A DNA stretch of 64,000 nucleotides. It comes from Kazachstania africana CBS 2517 (lineage: Eukaryota; Ascomycota; Saccharomycetes; Saccharomycetales; Saccharomycetaceae). Under the pieces are notes generated by a model. That model did not search any database. It was given only the letters and a program-made list of their open reading frames with translations, and was not told where the DNA came from. Of this stretch, positions 17,456 through 29,857 are shown in pieces. The stretch lies in contig NC_018945.1 in assembly GCF_000304475.1 (NCBI RefSeq), positions 372,001-436,000 on the forward strand, in the 5' to 3' direction. Made by a program: the position numbers and the translations under genes. Numbering within the stretch: the first letter of the stretch is position 1; each line of letters begins with the position of its first letter.

Positions 17456-18469
17456 TCAATTGCTCGCTATGAGTTGTTTTTTCCTTTCGATTCTTTGCTG
17501 AAGTTTCTCCTGCCTTTGACGCTTCTTTTGCTCTTTTAGGTCTCTCTTATCTACTTTTTCCAAAATGCTGGGTTTGGGACTCAATTTTATCAGCATCTTA
17601 GAATTTGTGTTGCCAGAAATAATTGGACTGATAGAATATTCATCAATTATCTCCCAAACTTTGCTTAATATAGCGTCCCTTCGTTCAACTTCTCTCTTAG
17701 GAAGATGCGTCATCTCTTTCCCAGCATCTTCTAAATGCTCAAAATTTTCCATCCAATCCCTGGAATTTGACGTGTCCTTGTCTCCCAAGTACAAATTAAC
17801 TTTATTTCCTCTTTTCAGTAACGAAAGTATTTCATTGGCCTTCTGTTTAGAAAGATCGTCGAGCGTTATTTGCCACGAGACTCTGACATGCTTTAAAGAA
17901 CTGTCATTTTTACTTGCATCCATGGTTTTCTTTTTAAATCCAAGTTCTGCTAATTGTTCCTCTTTTTGTTGAGCCAGTAAATTCGAATAGTTTTTAAGAG
18001 CAATTTTGGAATTGACTATTTTGACTAGAGGCACTTGGACACCCTTAGCTGCATGATCAACATTTACGATGCTTAATCCATGTTTCGTGAGATCTAACCC
18101 TTTAGCGTAATCTCGAATATTCACGAATTCCAATCTATTCGTCGCTGGATTCACAACTTTAATGCTTCCTTTATAATTCAATTTGAATATATCGCTAATC
18201 ACAAAATTCGCAGCTTCCTTTGCTCTATCTGACCCAGTACTCCAATTAACCACAATTCTCTTCTTCCGCTCTTTAGTTTTAGGATATTGCCTCTTCTTCT
18301 CTTGTATGCCCTTATAGGATTGGATGTTTGTCTTCCCTTGATTCTTTGAATTTAGGATTTCATATAGCAGGTCATTGGTATCAGATCTAAGCACATAACT
18401 TGTGGTAAAATTACTATAACCTACCCATGGAATACGTCTCACTGGCAGCCTTCGTAGCAATGGAAACAT
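17456..18469 (-). CDS. AIM23: mitochondrial translation initiation factor 3, Aim23
   Basis: 337 residues, orthologue of YJL131C (AIM23, about 356), the yeast mitochondrial IF3. It binds the small mitoribosomal subunit and tunes initiation. The first 25 residues (MFPLLRRLPVRRIPWVGYSN) form a strongly basic presequence. IF3-like N and C halves follow at about 75-165 and 195-300, with the lysine-rich tail LKEQKKRQRQEKLQQRIERK extending beyond the bacterial core. It lies between MRS3 and URA2, convergent with the former, as in S. cerevisiae. Confidence 0.88.
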   Translation of the reverse strand: MFPLLRRLPVRRIPWVGYSNFTTSYVLRSDTNDLLYEILNSKNQGKTNIQSYKGIQEKKRQYPKTKERKKRIVVNWSTGSDRAKEAANFVISDIFKLNYKGSIKVVNPATNRLEFVNIRDYAKGLDLTKHGLSIVNVDHAAKGVQVPLVKIVNSKIALKNYSNLLAQQKEEQLAELGFKKKTMDASKNDSSLKHVRVSWQITLDDLSKQKANEILSLLKRGNKVNLYLGDKDTSNSRDWMENFEHLEDAGKEMTHLPKREVERRDAILSKVWEIIDEYSISPIISGNTNSKMLIKLSPKPSILEKVDKRDLKEQKKRQRQEKLQQRIERKKQLIASN

Positions 18470-18678
18470 TCTAAGTGTCCAGCATCGGCTCTATAGGTCC
18501 TATTGCGTATTTCCAAATTTTAAAACTTTCGCAGATCTGATATAGTATTTAATATGCTTTTTCCCATATTGGAACTTTAGAAAAAAGTCCAGTTTAAGAA
18601 GCTAAATAAAAGCAGAGACATATTTTTTTGTCATATATATTGTATAGTCTAATAAAACACAATGTCCTGTATTTATAT

Positions 18679-21600
18679 TTATTGGTCAACTCCTAAAACC
18701 ATTGCTAAGAGCGCCATTCTGACGTATAAACCGTACTTCATTTGTCTGAAGTAAGCTGCACGATGGTCATAGTCGACTTCTTCCTTAATTTCATTGACTC
18801 TAGGCAATGGATGCATGATAGCCATGTTTTCCTTGGCGTGAGCAAGAATCTTGTTGTCAACAACGTAAACGTCCTTTAAGCGTTCGTAATCTTCCCTGTT
18901 CTTGAATCTTTCTTCTTGTACCCTAGTGCAGTATAAGACATCAGACTTGGAAATGATTTCTGGGGTTAATTCTTTACTTTCTTCTCCTAACATACCTGCA
19001 TTGTACAATTCTTCCCTCAATGATTCTGGTAATCTCAATTCTGCTGGTGAAACCAAATTGATTCTAACTTGATAATGCATTAATAGACGACATAAGGAAT
19101 GAACAGTTCTACCATGCTTCAAATCACCCATGAATGTAACTGTGATACCATTGACTGTACCGATTTCTTCACGGATGGTGTATAAGTCAAGGAATGCTTG
19201 AGTTGGATGTTCACGAGAACCATTTCCACCGTTGATAATTGGGACTGGAGAATATTTAGCTGCAATATGAACGGACATTTCATCTGGATGACGCATAACA
19301 ATAGCATCAGTGTAGCAAGCTAGGGTTCTGATTGTATCTTGTAAAGTTTCACCCTTTTTAACAGAAGAAACATTTGGATTGATGTTCACAACTCTACCAC
19401 CTAGACGTTCCATAGCTGCGATGAAAGAAGAGTTAGTACGGGTAGATGGTTCATAAAAGATTGTGGTTAAGACATGTCCTCTCATTAAGTTCAAGACACC
19501 TTCCCTTGCAACTGCGGCTTTAATTTCTTGAGCGACAGCAAATAATGCATGGAAATCTGAACGACTGAATTGTTTGATGGATAAGATATGTCTACCCTTG
19601 AATGGATTGTTTCCACGGATTAAGGATTGAATTGCTGTTGCAGTTGTTAACTCTCTTGGTGGTTTAGAAGACATCAATCTTTGTTCTAAAGGTGGCTCAA
19701 TGATTGCCTCTTCAGCAAGCTCAACACTATCGAAAATTTTTGGCTTTTCAGCTGTAGTTGAGAATCCTCTTTTCGTTGGTTGTTCATTAGCCGCCTCTAC
19801 AGTCGCTTCTTTAACAATGCATTCCCCAGTAGGATTCAATGCAATAAGCTCACCACTTAAAACTACAGTTTCATTATTTATAATAACACGTTCAATACCA
19901 CCCGTTAACTTGGTCTTTGATACTGGAGACCATCTCTTTGTGTGATTGAACAGGTAGTCTAAATCAATTTCTACAACCGCATCTTGCTTTGGGAAGTTGA
20001 AAATCTTGACTGGATTATCATGTAAACGGGTGACGATGTCTTGAATTGTCAACTTGCCTTGTTCAACAGCAGATAGTAATAATGGCAATGCATCTTTAAT
20101 ACCTAAACCGACATCAACCTTGTTGCCTGTAATAGTAGCCAAGGCAGTTGGAAGAGCACCAACTGAGAATGCATCAATGGCATCTAAATGTTCCCAGAAA
20201 AATTCAACATCATCATCACATGGTAGGAAGACACCTTCTGGATATTGTTCTTGAGTGATGAACATAGAATAAACGTTAACATCACAGGTGACTCTTGGAT
20301 CCTTTTCCTTAACGGTCATGATTAGGGATAAATCTTCCTTGTTTGAAACACCAGTAATATGGATAGGTCTATTTTGTAAGGAGGCTAATAGAAGGACTGA
20401 GGCCAAATCGGAAGTTTTTGCTTCAGCAATAACTTGCCTGTGACTTGGCCAATTCTTTAGTAGAGTAGCAACCTGAGTGACTTTGTTCTTTAATTCATGA
20501 TGTGGTAAAAATAATGCACTAACCGTATCAACAGTTTCCACCACTGTGCTTGTGTTATTCAAAGTACCAGCGACAGTGAAACAGAAATTCGTGTATGAAG
20601 CACCATCTGATGCAGCAGAAGCAGCTTTTAATGATAGACCGTCAACAATAACAGGTCCTCTTGCAGCCCTTGGCATGATTTGACAGAATGTGAAACCTGA
20701 TTCTAAGAATAAACGAGAGGTCTCTTTCAATTCTGGAGGACCTTGAACAATATTGGAAATGTTAGGAACATAAGTAGAAATGTTGATCAAACCTGGGATA
20801 GTAACAGTTCTATGAGAGGTCTGTGCATCACGCTCCGAAACATCCAGTGTCAAATTTCTAGATAGGGCTTCAATCAAAAGTTTAGCACATTTCACATTAG
20901 TAACAAGAGGAACAGAATAATCAATAGCCATACGACGAGTCTTGTAACCCTTAGAAACATAAGAAGCTGGACGACGAAATCTATTAGCAGATGGTAAATT
21001 GATGTACAAATCGATGTTATTATTTGCTAAATGTTGTGTCAAGGAGTATTCTGACTTTTCATTATCTTCACTATTCAAAACTTCCAAGTATTGGACAGCC
21101 ATACCATGTTCTGTAATAAAATCCGCAGTACCAGCAGTTGCAAATAACTTGTAACCCATATTGTATAGCTTTTGGATAGATGGTAACAATTCCTGCTTTT
21201 CCTTAAAGGAACCGACAGATAAAAGAATATTTTTCTTTGGCAATTTGAAACCACTTGCTAGCAGGGACTTCAAATAAGCTTCATATTTGGAATGACCAAA
21301 AGTAGCAACTTCACCAGTGGAAGCCATTTCCACACCTAAAACAGGATCAGCGCCAGCTAAACGTGAGAAAGAAAATTGTGGAACTTTAACAGCAACATAA
21401 TCATCTGGTAATTTCTCTACAGGGTAAGGATCAAATGGTAAGCCCATAATGGCCTTCGTTGCCAATTCAATTAAATTGACACCAACAACCTTGGAAATGA
21501 ATGGGAAAGAACGAGAAGCACGAACGTTACATTCAATAACCTTGATCTCATTATCCTTAGCAATGAATTGAATGTTGTATGGACCTGTAATTTTCAAAGC

Positions 21601-24600
21601 TTTACCAATCTTAGCAGTTGCAACCACAATTCTATCGACAGTTTCTTTTGCTAAATCTTGAGGTGGAACAATTAAAGTTGCGTCACCAGAATGAACACCT
21701 GCATTTTCAACATGCTCGGAAACAACATGCATAACTAACTCACCGTTTCTTGCAACAGCATCCATTTCAATTTCCTTGGCATTTTCAATATATTTTGTAA
21801 TGACGACAGGATAGTCACGAGAAACTTCTACAGCTTGGTTTAGGAAAGATTCCAAATCATTCTTGGAGTAAACAGTGTTCATTGCAGCACCTGATAAAAC
21901 ATACGATGGACGGACTAAAACAGGATACCCAACCTTTTGAGCGAACTTTTCAGCTTCATCCATTGAAGTCAACTCTTTCCAGGCTGGTTGATCAACACCG
22001 ATTTGATCCAACATACGCGAAAACTTGTAACGATTTTCTGCAGAGTCAATCATATCCGGAGATGTACCCAAAATCTTCACGTTTTCACGATGTAATGACA
22101 TAGCAATATTATTAGATGTTTGACCACCCATAGACACGACAACACCATGTGAGCTTTCAGCTTCATAGATATCCAAGATCCTTTCAAGGTTGATTGTTTC
22201 GAAGTAAAGTCTATCAGCTTCGTCGTAGTCAGTAGAAACGGTTTCTGGATTGTAATTGACCATAATAGTTCTGAAGTTATTAGCGCGTAATGTTCTAACT
22301 GCAGTGACCGCACACCAATCGAATTCCACAGAAGAACCGATACGGTAGACGCCGGAACCTAACACCATAACACCATTATCGTTAAATTCAACATCATGTG
22401 CAGAGGCATTGTAGGTCATGTATAAGTAGTTTGTATGAGCAGGAAATTCTGCTGCCACAGTATCAATTTGTTTTACAAAAGGAGTAATACCAAATTCCTT
22501 TCTTAGACGACGGATAGCAACTTCATTGGAGTTTAGGAATTTGGCGACTTGTCTATCATCAAACCCAAGTTGTTTAGCTTGTTTTAAAACTTCAGCCGGT
22601 AATTCTTCAATGCTGCCGATTCTAGAAACACCTTTAGAAAATTGAATTAAGTCGTATAGTTTTGTCAAAAACCACTTATCAATTCTAGTCATTTCCCAAA
22701 CTTGTTCAACAGAATAACCTAATTTACCGAAAGCATTAGCAATGGCAAAGATTCTTAAATCGGATGGATTCAACAATTCATCATCAACTTCAGCTTCAAG
22801 CTCAGTTTCGTTGAAACCAAAATTTGAGTACTCAATAGATCTGATAGCTTTTTGAATCGCTTCTTCGAATGTTCTACCAATACTCATCACTTCACCAACA
22901 GATTTCATAGAAGAAGATAATTGGGTAGAGACTCTTGAGAATTTCTTTAAATCCCATCTTGGCATTTTAACAACACAGTAATCTAATGATGGTTCAAAAC
23001 AAGCACAGGTAGATCTTGTGATAGCATTCTTGACCTTGTCTAATGAAATATTCAAACCTAATTTAGCAGCAGTGTAAGCTAATGGGTAACCAGTGGCTTT
23101 AGAAGCTAAGGCAGATGAACGGGATAAACGAGCGTTCACTTCAATGATACAATATTCCTTTGAAAATGGATTCAAAGCATATTGAATGTTACATTCACCG
23201 ACCACACCAAGATGTCTGATGACGTTAACAGCAGTTGTTCTTAACATGTTATATTCTTCATCTGAAAGTGTTTGAGAAGGAGCGACAACAATAGAATCAC
23301 CTGTGTGAATACCTAATGGATCAAAGTTTTCCATGTTACATACAGTAATACAGTTATCAAAAGCATCACGAACAACTTCGTACTCAACTTCTTTCCAACC
23401 CTTCATGGATTTTTCAACAAGAACTTGAGGAGATGATGCAAATGCAACGTTACAAAGATCAATTAATTCCTCTTCATTGTTAGCGAAACCGGAACCAAGA
23501 CCACCAAGTGCATAGGCGGCACGAACGATAACTGGGAAACCAATTTCTTTTACAGCAGCTAAAGCTTCATCTATGGAACTAGCAGCTTGGGACTTGGCGG
23601 ATTTTTCATTGATTTCATCAATGGCATTAGCGAATAATTCACGATCTTCGGTGGTAATAATGGTATCAATTGGTGTACCTAAGACCTTAACACCTAGGGC
23701 TTCAAATTCATCTTTCAATTCGATACCGACAGATAGAGCAGTTTGGCCACCAAACGTAACATAAATGGCATCAGGACGTTCATGCAAAATGACCTTTCTG
23801 ACGAATTCTGCAGTAACTGGTAAGAAATAGACCTTGTCAGCAAGACCTTTAGAAGTTTGAATGGTAGCGATATTAGGATTGATTAAAATAGTGTAAATAC
23901 CTTCTTCCTTTAAAGCCTTGATTGCTTGAGAACCCGAATAGTCGAATTCACCTGCTTGACCAATGGACAAACCACCCGAACCTAGAACAAGGACCTTCTT
24001 TGCTTCAACTCTTGGATTGGCCCTGATATTGTCTTCTAATAAACCACCTGGGAATTCAATTGGCTTTAAGATTTGATTTTCTTTGTATTCTTTGACAGCC
24101 TTGATGAAGACGTCAAATAAAAATTCAGTATCTCTCGGACCTGGTGTAGATTCTGGATGGAATTGGACAGAGAAATAAGGTAATTTAGAATGGTAGATAC
24201 CTTCATTAGTGCCGTCATTGGCGTTGACAAACAAAGGTTTCCAGCCATCTTTTAAAGTTTCGACATCAACGGCATAACCGTGGTTTTGAGATGTAATATA
24301 ACAACGGCCACTGATGGTAGAGGTACAAGGGATATTATGACCACGATTACCGAATTTGATTTTTGTAGTTTCAGCACCAGTTGCTCTAGCTAATAATTGA
24401 TGACCTAAACAGATACCGAAAATGGGGGTTTTCTTGGATTCAACAACAGATTGTAATCTTGCGGCTAAATCGTGAAGGATAGATGGATCACCAGGACCAT
24501 TCGAAATGAAAAGACCATCGTATTCTTCTTTGGTGAAATCATAATCCCATGGGACGACCATTAATTCGACACCTCTTTTGATGAAACAACGTATTTGATT

Positions 24601-25314
24601 GTATTTCATACCTACGTCAATGGCGACAATTCTTAAAACTTTTCCATCTGGACCTTTCTGTAAATCAACTAATTTATTGTCAGTTGGCGGTAAGTATAAC
24701 TTTGGTTTAGCAGTGGAGACTTTGGCTACTAAGTTTTCGATATTTGGATTAATCCACTCAGGGATATCGAATGAATTTCTCCACGATACAGAAGTGGCTT
24801 GAATTGAGTCAGTATTTGGTTTTTGTAAAGCGAATCTACCCAACATAGAACCACAATCTCTTAAATGTTTTGTTAAATTTCTAGTATCGACACCATACAT
24901 GGCAGGAACGCCTTCTCTTTTCAGCCATTGACCTAAGGAGGAGTTAGCAAGCCAGTGAGAGTAATCTTCGGTGTAATGAGAGATTACTAGACCTGCAATA
25001 TGAATTCTGTTACTTTCAAAGTATCTTGGAAGACCTTCTACGAACTCATCTTCTAAAGAAGTATCAGGGACACCGTAATTACCGACCAAAGGGTATGTAA
25101 TGACCAAGATTTGGCCCTCATAGGAAGGATCTGTGACGGATTCTGGATAACCGACCATACCAGTTTGGAAGACCAATTCACCGGCAGTAGATTTTTCAGC
25201 ACCGAATGAATAACCTTGTAACAAGGTACCATCTTGTAATTCCAGGGTGATTAATCTATCACCAGTTGATTTTAAAGCTGGGGTGACCGGAGGAGTTGGG
25301 ATAATAGAGGTCAT
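18679..25314 (-). CDS. URA2: CPSase II-ATCase bifunctional pyrimidine enzyme Ura2
   Basis: 2211 residues (S. cerevisiae 2214). It catalyses the first two steps of UMP synthesis: glutamine-dependent carbamoyl phosphate synthesis and aspartate transcarbamylation, with UTP feedback. Order of domains: glutamine amidotransferase (about 1-400, nucleophile in GICLGHQ near 303); two CPSase ATP-grasp halves (about 438-980 and 985-1355, opening [17 protein letters not shown] and [15 protein letters not shown]); MGS-like regulatory domain (about 1360-1460); a dihydroorotase-like domain (about 1480-1830), which in this family is inactive; and ATCase (about 1905-2211) with STRTNSSF near 1958, HPTQAFLD and [10 protein letters not shown]. 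The linker before ATCase carries a likely PKA-type region in the known enzyme. It is the largest gene here. Confidence 0.98.
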   Translation of the reverse strand: MTSIIPTPPVTPALKSTGDRLITLELQDGTLLQGYSFGAEKSTAGELVFQTGMVGYPESVTDPSYEGQILVITYPLVGNYGVPDTSLEDEFVEGLPRYFESNRIHIAGLVISHYTEDYSHWLANSSLGQWLKREGVPAMYGVDTRNLTKHLRDCGSMLGRFALQKPNTDSIQATSVSWRNSFDIPEWINPNIENLVAKVSTAKPKLYLPPTDNKLVDLQKGPDGKVLRIVAIDVGMKYNQIRCFIKRGVELMVVPWDYDFTKEEYDGLFISNGPGDPSILHDLAARLQSVVESKKTPIFGICLGHQLLARATGAETTKIKFGNRGHNIPCTSTISGRCYITSQNHGYAVDVETLKDGWKPLFVNANDGTNEGIYHSKLPYFSVQFHPESTPGPRDTEFLFDVFIKAVKEYKENQILKPIEFPGGLLEDNIRANPRVEAKKVLVLGSGGLSIGQAGEFDYSGSQAIKALKEEGIYTILINPNIATIQTSKGLADKVYFLPVTAEFVRKVILHERPDAIYVTFGGQTALSVGIELKDEFEALGVKVLGTPIDTIITTEDRELFANAIDEINEKSAKSQAASSIDEALAAVKEIGFPVIVRAAYALGGLGSGFANNEEELIDLCNVAFASSPQVLVEKSMKGWKEVEYEVVRDAFDNCITVCNMENFDPLGIHTGDSIVVAPSQTLSDEEYNMLRTTAVNVIRHLGVVGECNIQYALNPFSKEYCIIEVNARLSRSSALASKATGYPLAYTAAKLGLNISLDKVKNAITRSTCACFEPSLDYCVVKMPRWDLKKFSRVSTQLSSSMKSVGEVMSIGRTFEEAIQKAIRSIEYSNFGFNETELEAEVDDELLNPSDLRIFAIANAFGKLGYSVEQVWEMTRIDKWFLTKLYDLIQFSKGVSRIGSIEELPAEVLKQAKQLGFDDRQVAKFLNSNEVAIRRLRKEFGITPFVKQIDTVAAEFPAHTNYLYMTYNASAHDVEFNDNGVMVLGSGVYRIGSSVEFDWCAVTAVRTLRANNFRTIMVNYNPETVSTDYDEADRLYFETINLERILDIYEAESSHGVVVSMGGQTSNNIAMSLHRENVKILGTSPDMIDSAENRYKFSRMLDQIGVDQPAWKELTSMDEAEKFAQKVGYPVLVRPSYVLSGAAMNTVYSKNDLESFLNQAVEVSRDYPVVITKYIENAKEIEMDAVARNGELVMHVVSEHVENAGVHSGDATLIVPPQDLAKETVDRIVVATAKIGKALKITGPYNIQFIAKDNEIKVIECNVRASRSFPFISKVVGVNLIELATKAIMGLPFDPYPVEKLPDDYVAVKVPQFSFSRLAGADPVLGVEMASTGEVATFGHSKYEAYLKSLLASGFKLPKKNILLSVGSFKEKQELLPSIQKLYNMGYKLFATAGTADFITEHGMAVQYLEVLNSEDNEKSEYSLTQHLANNNIDLYINLPSANRFRRPASYVSKGYKTRRMAIDYSVPLVTNVKCAKLLIEALSRNLTLDVSERDAQTSHRTVTIPGLINISTYVPNISNIVQGPPELKETSRLFLESGFTFCQIMPRAARGPVIVDGLSLKAASAASDGASYTNFCFTVAGTLNNTSTVVETVDTVSALFLPHHELKNKVTQVATLLKNWPSHRQVIAEAKTSDLASVLLLASLQNRPIHITGVSNKEDLSLIMTVKEKDPRVTCDVNVYSMFITQEQYPEGVFLPCDDDVEFFWEHLDAIDAFSVGALPTALATITGNKVDVGLGIKDALPLLLSAVEQGKLTIQDIVTRLHDNPVKIFNFPKQDAVVEIDLDYLFNHTKRWSPVSKTKLTGGIERVIINNETVVLSGELIALNPTGECIVKEATVEAANEQPTKRGFSTTAEKPKIFDSVELAEEAIIEPPLEQRLMSSKPPRELTTATAIQSLIRGNNPFKGRHILSIKQFSRSDFHALFAVAQEIKAAVAREGVLNLMRGHVLTTIFYEPSTRTNSSFIAAMERLGGRVVNINPNVSSVKKGETLQDTIRTLACYTDAIVMRHPDEMSVHIAAKYSPVPIINGGNGSREHPTQAFLDLYTIREEIGTVNGITVTFMGDLKHGRTVHSLCRLLMHYQVRINLVSPAELRLPESLREELYNAGMLGEESKELTPEIISKSDVLYCTRVQEERFKNREDYERLKDVYVVDNKILAHAKENMAIMHPLPRVNEIKEEVDYDHRAAYFRQMKYGLYVRMALLAMVLGVDQ

Positions 25315-26536
25315 TGTAGTAAATTTTTTGAGAATATTTATATTTTTATTTTCTTAATAGGATTATTATTATTACCTTATAAAGAAAGCAAAGGAGCAAT
25401 AAAGGGATGTAAGGAGTGGAAAATGCAATAGGAAGATATTTGACTAAATGTTACTTGTGATTGTTAGTACTTGTCTAGTTAGAAAATTAATAGTGACTGG
25501 AGATTGAGAGGAAACCTCTTAAATAAGCTAATCTGAAAGTCTTTTCTTTTGGCTACGTTCCTGAGATTTTTCATTTTCCGAAGGACAAATATCTCTCTAC
25601 AAGTTCCAACCCGTGCTAAAGAAAGGTAAACTATTCCCACCAGTTAATGGGATTAATTTTCAGAGCGGAATGACATCATTACCAGCGTGGCTATCAAAAT
25701 AGGCTTGTCAGAGGGCCAGATGTCGAGATTTCCCTTTCATCTCTGTTTCAAAAAGCAAATAAAACATACTAGTTTAGAATTGATCAAATAATCTCTTAAA
25801 ATGAATATAATATAAGATTCAAATCTAGTAACGAGAAATCAGTTATTAGACTTTTCTTAATGTCTTTTATTTTTTATCTTTATTGCTTTGCAATAACTCT
25901 GAAACTTATCGATTGATTACAAGTCTTCAAAAGAACAAGTATTTTTAAATGAAATGCAAGATCGAAAGAAAGAAAATTGACGTAATAAAAAGATAGCATA
26001 TCTACGAACAAACAAATTTAAGAATGGTTGAATTAAGAATGAGGAAAGTAGAAAATTTTGACGAAAAGATCTGGTAAAATTGATGCGTATTTATACAAAT
26101 TATTACAACTTACCAATATCCCATCGATCGAATGAAAAAGCCCTACTGAAGGGAATGCAAAAGTTAAAATTTTTCATGAAGCTTCATTGTGATGATTACT
26201 ATTATTACTGCCAACGAGGAATTGTCCGAGGTTGTGATAGCATTCCCGTACCAAGGCTATTTACTCTCTGCTGCCGTTCTTTACTGGGTGTCCTCTCTCT
26301 TTATATGATTCTCGGTGAAATCCGTCGGCATCGCGATGCTTTGCCCAAGACATTTCAGGACAATTTGGGACGTTCCATATCTCTAGTTTTCCGCGGTGCG
26401 TGGCTAAAAGGCGTGGGATTCCCCGACGGTCAAAATAGCCGTTAGGATATGAACGTTCCTGGTAGATTGTAATGTTACAATGTCCATATTAATATGTGTA
26501 CGTATATGTATATATATGCATGCGATTTAGCAGTTA
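25315..26536. other. URA2 promoter and URA2-TRK1 spacer
   Basis: 1.2 kb. The first 600 bp are AT-rich, as expected for the URA2 upstream region. From 26200 to 26440 GC content rises and an ATG-started frame of 120 codons on + (26083-26445) occurs; it has no motif or homologue I know. A perfect 12-bp palindrome GCATCGCGATGC lies at 26328-26339. AT-rich alternating purine-pyrimidine sequence follows at 26500-26520. Confidence 0.45.
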
Positions 26537-29500
26537 TTATAGTTCGTATTCTTCTGCTAATCCCTGTCGTTCTTCGTTCGAACGATTTGATCTCCCTAAG
26601 GTAATAATACGCTTGAATTTTTGCCTAAATGATTTGGTATGTCTTTCCACATATTCTGTCACTGGATCCATTTGGCCGACAGTAGCAGTGTCATTACGAT
26701 TTTTCAACTTCAAATCTTCAATATGATCAATGTGATCTAATCTATTACTTGGTAGGATAATGGCTCTATCTAGTGAGTATGGTAAACCTCTGTTTCTACC
26801 TCTAATCAGTAATGCAATGATTACCAACTTTGATAATGTAGTAAATTGTGCAGATAACGATTCGTACGTATTGGTATAACCAAATGATAGGCCAACTGTA
26901 CAATATGCACTGACGACTTCAAACAGAATGGCAAAGACATTGAAATCTGGTTTTGACGTGTCTCGTATCTTGCCATCTTCACATATACAAATAATGAAGA
27001 GACCAAGGAATAAAAACCAAAGATCAAAAGACAATTGTCTTCTTAAATGTGCTCCGATGAATGATTTGGCTGATAATTCCGTAGCTGGGTGTTTCTTCTT
27101 CTTTCTCTTCTTTCTAGGTTCATTGGTGGAAGATGATTCATTTCTTGTCGATGAACCACTTTCTATATCAGATATCTCAGAATCAGAATCCTCGGTGTCT
27201 TCTGCATCTGATGTATCTGACTGTGAAGAAGAATATAACCCCAATGCACGTTCTTCATAGACATTAGTTCTTCTAATAGAAATGGCTAATGGTAAGACAG
27301 AAACGTACATCATAATCATGTATGAAACTTGAATGGCCGGGTGTAATTTATTCAAATCAATCACTGAAAACCCAACAGTTCTAGTGCAGACAGCTTGGAA
27401 AAGACCAATTAGCACCCTGTGACCTTTTGAAAAAACTTTCACCACGGAGGATCCAAAATCTAATATAATAAATAATATCCAATCAGTGAAGTTTAAAAAT
27501 AATAATGTTAAAAGAAGCCACCATGTAGCAGCGCTTGGGAATAGTAAAGTGAAACAACGACGAGGGTGATCCAATAGAAAACCTAGACTCTCTTTGATTT
27601 GTGACAAGTCAGGCGATATTTTAAACATGATCCAAATTATAAATCTCAGTAATACAGGGAACCCCGTATTACCGATTATAATAAACCACATCAAGACGAT
27701 TAAAGGATAGATAGCTGTACTGAAGGAGTTCATGGAATCTGGAGTCAATGTCAGTCCCATGTTGTTGAATGCAGACATTGGCGTGAAAAAACCCCACCAT
27801 GCAGGTGAAATTCCGTCACTTCTCAATATATGAATAAAATCTTTCTTGGTGCAAATCCATGGCACCATCATAACGAAGGCAACAACATGGAATCCAAAGT
27901 AATATATTAAAAGGATACGACACAATAACTTCAAAGCCCTATATTCGATACCACCTAATTCCTCCTTTTGTTGTTTTGTCAATCCAAAAAAGTTTGAATT
28001 TCTTGCAATTGTGGGTTGCCACGACAAGTAGTTGGTACTCATTGTCCTTGTGAATTTGTTTTGATTTTTGCCTTTTCCTACCTTACTTGATTTAGGTTGG
28101 AAATTAAAATTTGGATCAAAATGTATACCATAATAATCATAGGGATCTTGTTCTTCGTCGATGTCATTTTGAAAACTTATATTATGATTGAGATTTATGG
28201 ATTCCTTGTAGTTATCGGTATTATCTGTTCTTAAGGAGTTAAGTTCACCATCACTATGCATAAAAGACGTTTCATTTTGATATGAAGAAGTAGTTGGATT
28301 AGCATTTGCGTTTGAAATAGAGTGGACACGGAATAGCTGATCTAAATGCAACGATGATTCATTATCACCAAATAAACTTTTCTTTCCCAAATTTTTAGGA
28401 TGTATTCTTCTGTGCTTGGCTTTCCAATTTTTATAAATCATCTTTTGGAAATCTGGCGCTTGTGTCAATTCATCAATTGTGCTTATTTTTTTCAAATTAA
28501 AGTGTTCGTCGTCTGTCTCGTTGTCAGCAAAATAATCTTCCGCGTCCTTCGATAAGCAACTGTCAAAGTTCGCTCTGTCAATTGATCCAGTAGATAATCT
28601 TCTCTTCAAATTACGACCAATTTTTTTCCTGCCCTTATGTATTCGTTTGAAAATTTTACTCTTGGATGCTGATACAAAGGAGGCACGGGTCGATTTTAGG
28701 TCGTTATGCGTTACTATCCTTTGCGATGTCTTCCTCCTTGGAGGTTTTTGAATATCAAACATAATTGAAGGGCCGGCCCTCGTTGTTTCATTATTCGAAT
28801 GACGTATTGTCGTATGTGGAGAGATACTATTATCGCTATTATCGCCATCATGATTAAGTTCAGAATTTTCCGGAAACTCTTCTTCATCATCATCGTCTTC
28901 GTACGATAAGCTATGTTCTGATGTTAGTGGATTATCGTTGGAATCTTCACCTGTGTCGTAACCTTGGTTTCGATACCCTTCTTCTGATGTTTCTCCTCCA
29001 ACTGTATGACTATCTTCAGTCATATCATTATGTGAGAGCTCAGAATTTGGATCTGTAGAATGGTGGTTGTTATTTTCTGCACCTGTTATCTCATGTTCTT
29101 GTTTGTTCCTAAGAATCATGATTGAACGATACATATCCTGAGGAGTAATGTCTGTAGAATTTCTTCTTTTGGCAAAAACTTCCGTACGAACTCTACTATT
29201 GCTTGTATCCTCGGTATCATTATCGTCAGGCTTACTATTCAAAGAAGCTGAGCTCAGAGACATGTGCAAAATAGAGTTTTCTTCTCTATTGACCATTTTA
29301 CCACTAAATAACTTTTCTTGAAAATCTTCTACATTTCTTCCAAAATTTGTTTGGTTATTTGATTTTGTCAATTGCCTCTTCGATAATTCCCGTCCTAGGA
29401 TTGTCCTTGTTCTTCTCATCCTAAAATTTTGTTTAGATAACTCTCTAATACCATCGAAATGTCTTTCAAACCAATAGAGTCGCACAAATGCCAACATCCC

Positions 29501-29857
29501 ATGTATGGCAATGGGCGTCGATATGCAGCAACTAATGTAGATAATAATTTGTTGGTATAGAGATAATTGGTTGATATTGACGGTGTTTAAGCCTCCCTGT
29601 GTGGTAGCACCTGTGGAAATAAATAAAATATCGATGTATCTTGCATCATGGACTGGATAAAGTAAGATCGACGTAATAATCGTCAAAGTAATGATATAAA
29701 AGTAATGCACTGCAATGAAATTGGGGAATATGTACTTTTTAATGGGTTTCAACGTATCACCACATACTGATATGAAATCACGTAATTTATGACCCAGAGT
29801 TTTCTGATACTCATAATTCAAAGTTGATACCCGACTCAATGACCCCCGGACTGTCAT
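26537..29857 (-). CDS. TRK1: high-affinity potassium transporter Trk1
   Basis: 1106 residues (S. cerevisiae Trk1 1235, Trk2 889). Plasma-membrane K+ uptake protein of the Trk/Ktr/HKT class built from four M1-P-M2 repeats. Selectivity-filter loops are visible as TTQGGLNTV (about 86), FNNMGLTLTP (about 696), TRTVGFSVID (about 827) and YCTVGLSFGY (about 989), each with the filter glycine. Between the first and second repeat lies a long hydrophilic cytosolic loop (about 150-630) rich in Ser, Asn and acidic residues, the Trk1 hallmark; a second acidic/lysine stretch occurs at about 880-930. Position after URA2 matches YJL129C. In S. cerevisiae the next gene is PBS2; here synteny breaks after TRK1. 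Confidence 0.96.
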   Translation of the reverse strand: MTVRGSLSRVSTLNYEYQKTLGHKLRDFISVCGDTLKPIKKYIFPNFIAVHYFYIITLTIITSILLYPVHDARYIDILFISTGATTQGGLNTVNINQLSLYQQIIIYISCCISTPIAIHGMLAFVRLYWFERHFDGIRELSKQNFRMRRTRTILGRELSKRQLTKSNNQTNFGRNVEDFQEKLFSGKMVNREENSILHMSLSSASLNSKPDDNDTEDTSNSRVRTEVFAKRRNSTDITPQDMYRSIMILRNKQEHEITGAENNNHHSTDPNSELSHNDMTEDSHTVGGETSEEGYRNQGYDTGEDSNDNPLTSEHSLSYEDDDDEEEFPENSELNHDGDNSDNSISPHTTIRHSNNETTRAGPSIMFDIQKPPRRKTSQRIVTHNDLKSTRASFVSASKSKIFKRIHKGRKKIGRNLKRRLSTGSIDRANFDSCLSKDAEDYFADNETDDEHFNLKKISTIDELTQAPDFQKMIYKNWKAKHRRIHPKNLGKKSLFGDNESSLHLDQLFRVHSISNANANPTTSSYQNETSFMHSDGELNSLRTDNTDNYKESINLNHNISFQNDIDEEQDPYDYYGIHFDPNFNFQPKSSKVGKGKNQNKFTRTMSTNYLSWQPTIARNSNFFGLTKQQKEELGGIEYRALKLLCRILLIYYFGFHVVAFVMMVPWICTKKDFIHILRSDGISPAWWGFFTPMSAFNNMGLTLTPDSMNSFSTAIYPLIVLMWFIIIGNTGFPVLLRFIIWIMFKISPDLSQIKESLGFLLDHPRRCFTLLFPSAATWWLLLTLLFLNFTDWILFIILDFGSSVVKVFSKGHRVLIGLFQAVCTRTVGFSVIDLNKLHPAIQVSYMIMMYVSVLPLAISIRRTNVYEERALGLYSSSQSDTSDAEDTEDSDSEISDIESGSSTRNESSSTNEPRKKRKKKKHPATELSAKSFIGAHLRRQLSFDLWFLFLGLFIICICEDGKIRDTSKPDFNVFAILFEVVSAYCTVGLSFGYTNTYESLSAQFTTLSKLVIIALLIRGRNRGLPYSLDRAIILPSNRLDHIDHIEDLKLKNRNDTATVGQMDPVTEYVERHTKSFRQKFKRIITLGRSNRSNEERQGLAEEYEL

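Noticed and set aside
18671..18681. Exact ARS consensus ATTTATATTTA (another at 25336-25346)
   Set aside because: The 11-bp WTTTAYRTTTW motif recurs by chance in AT-rich yeast DNA; no supporting B elements could be assessed.
26083..26445. 120-codon ATG frame between URA2 and TRK1
   Set aside because: Cys/Tyr/Arg-rich composition, no known domain, no counterpart in the conserved URA2-TRK1 interval. Kept only as a note in the spacer.
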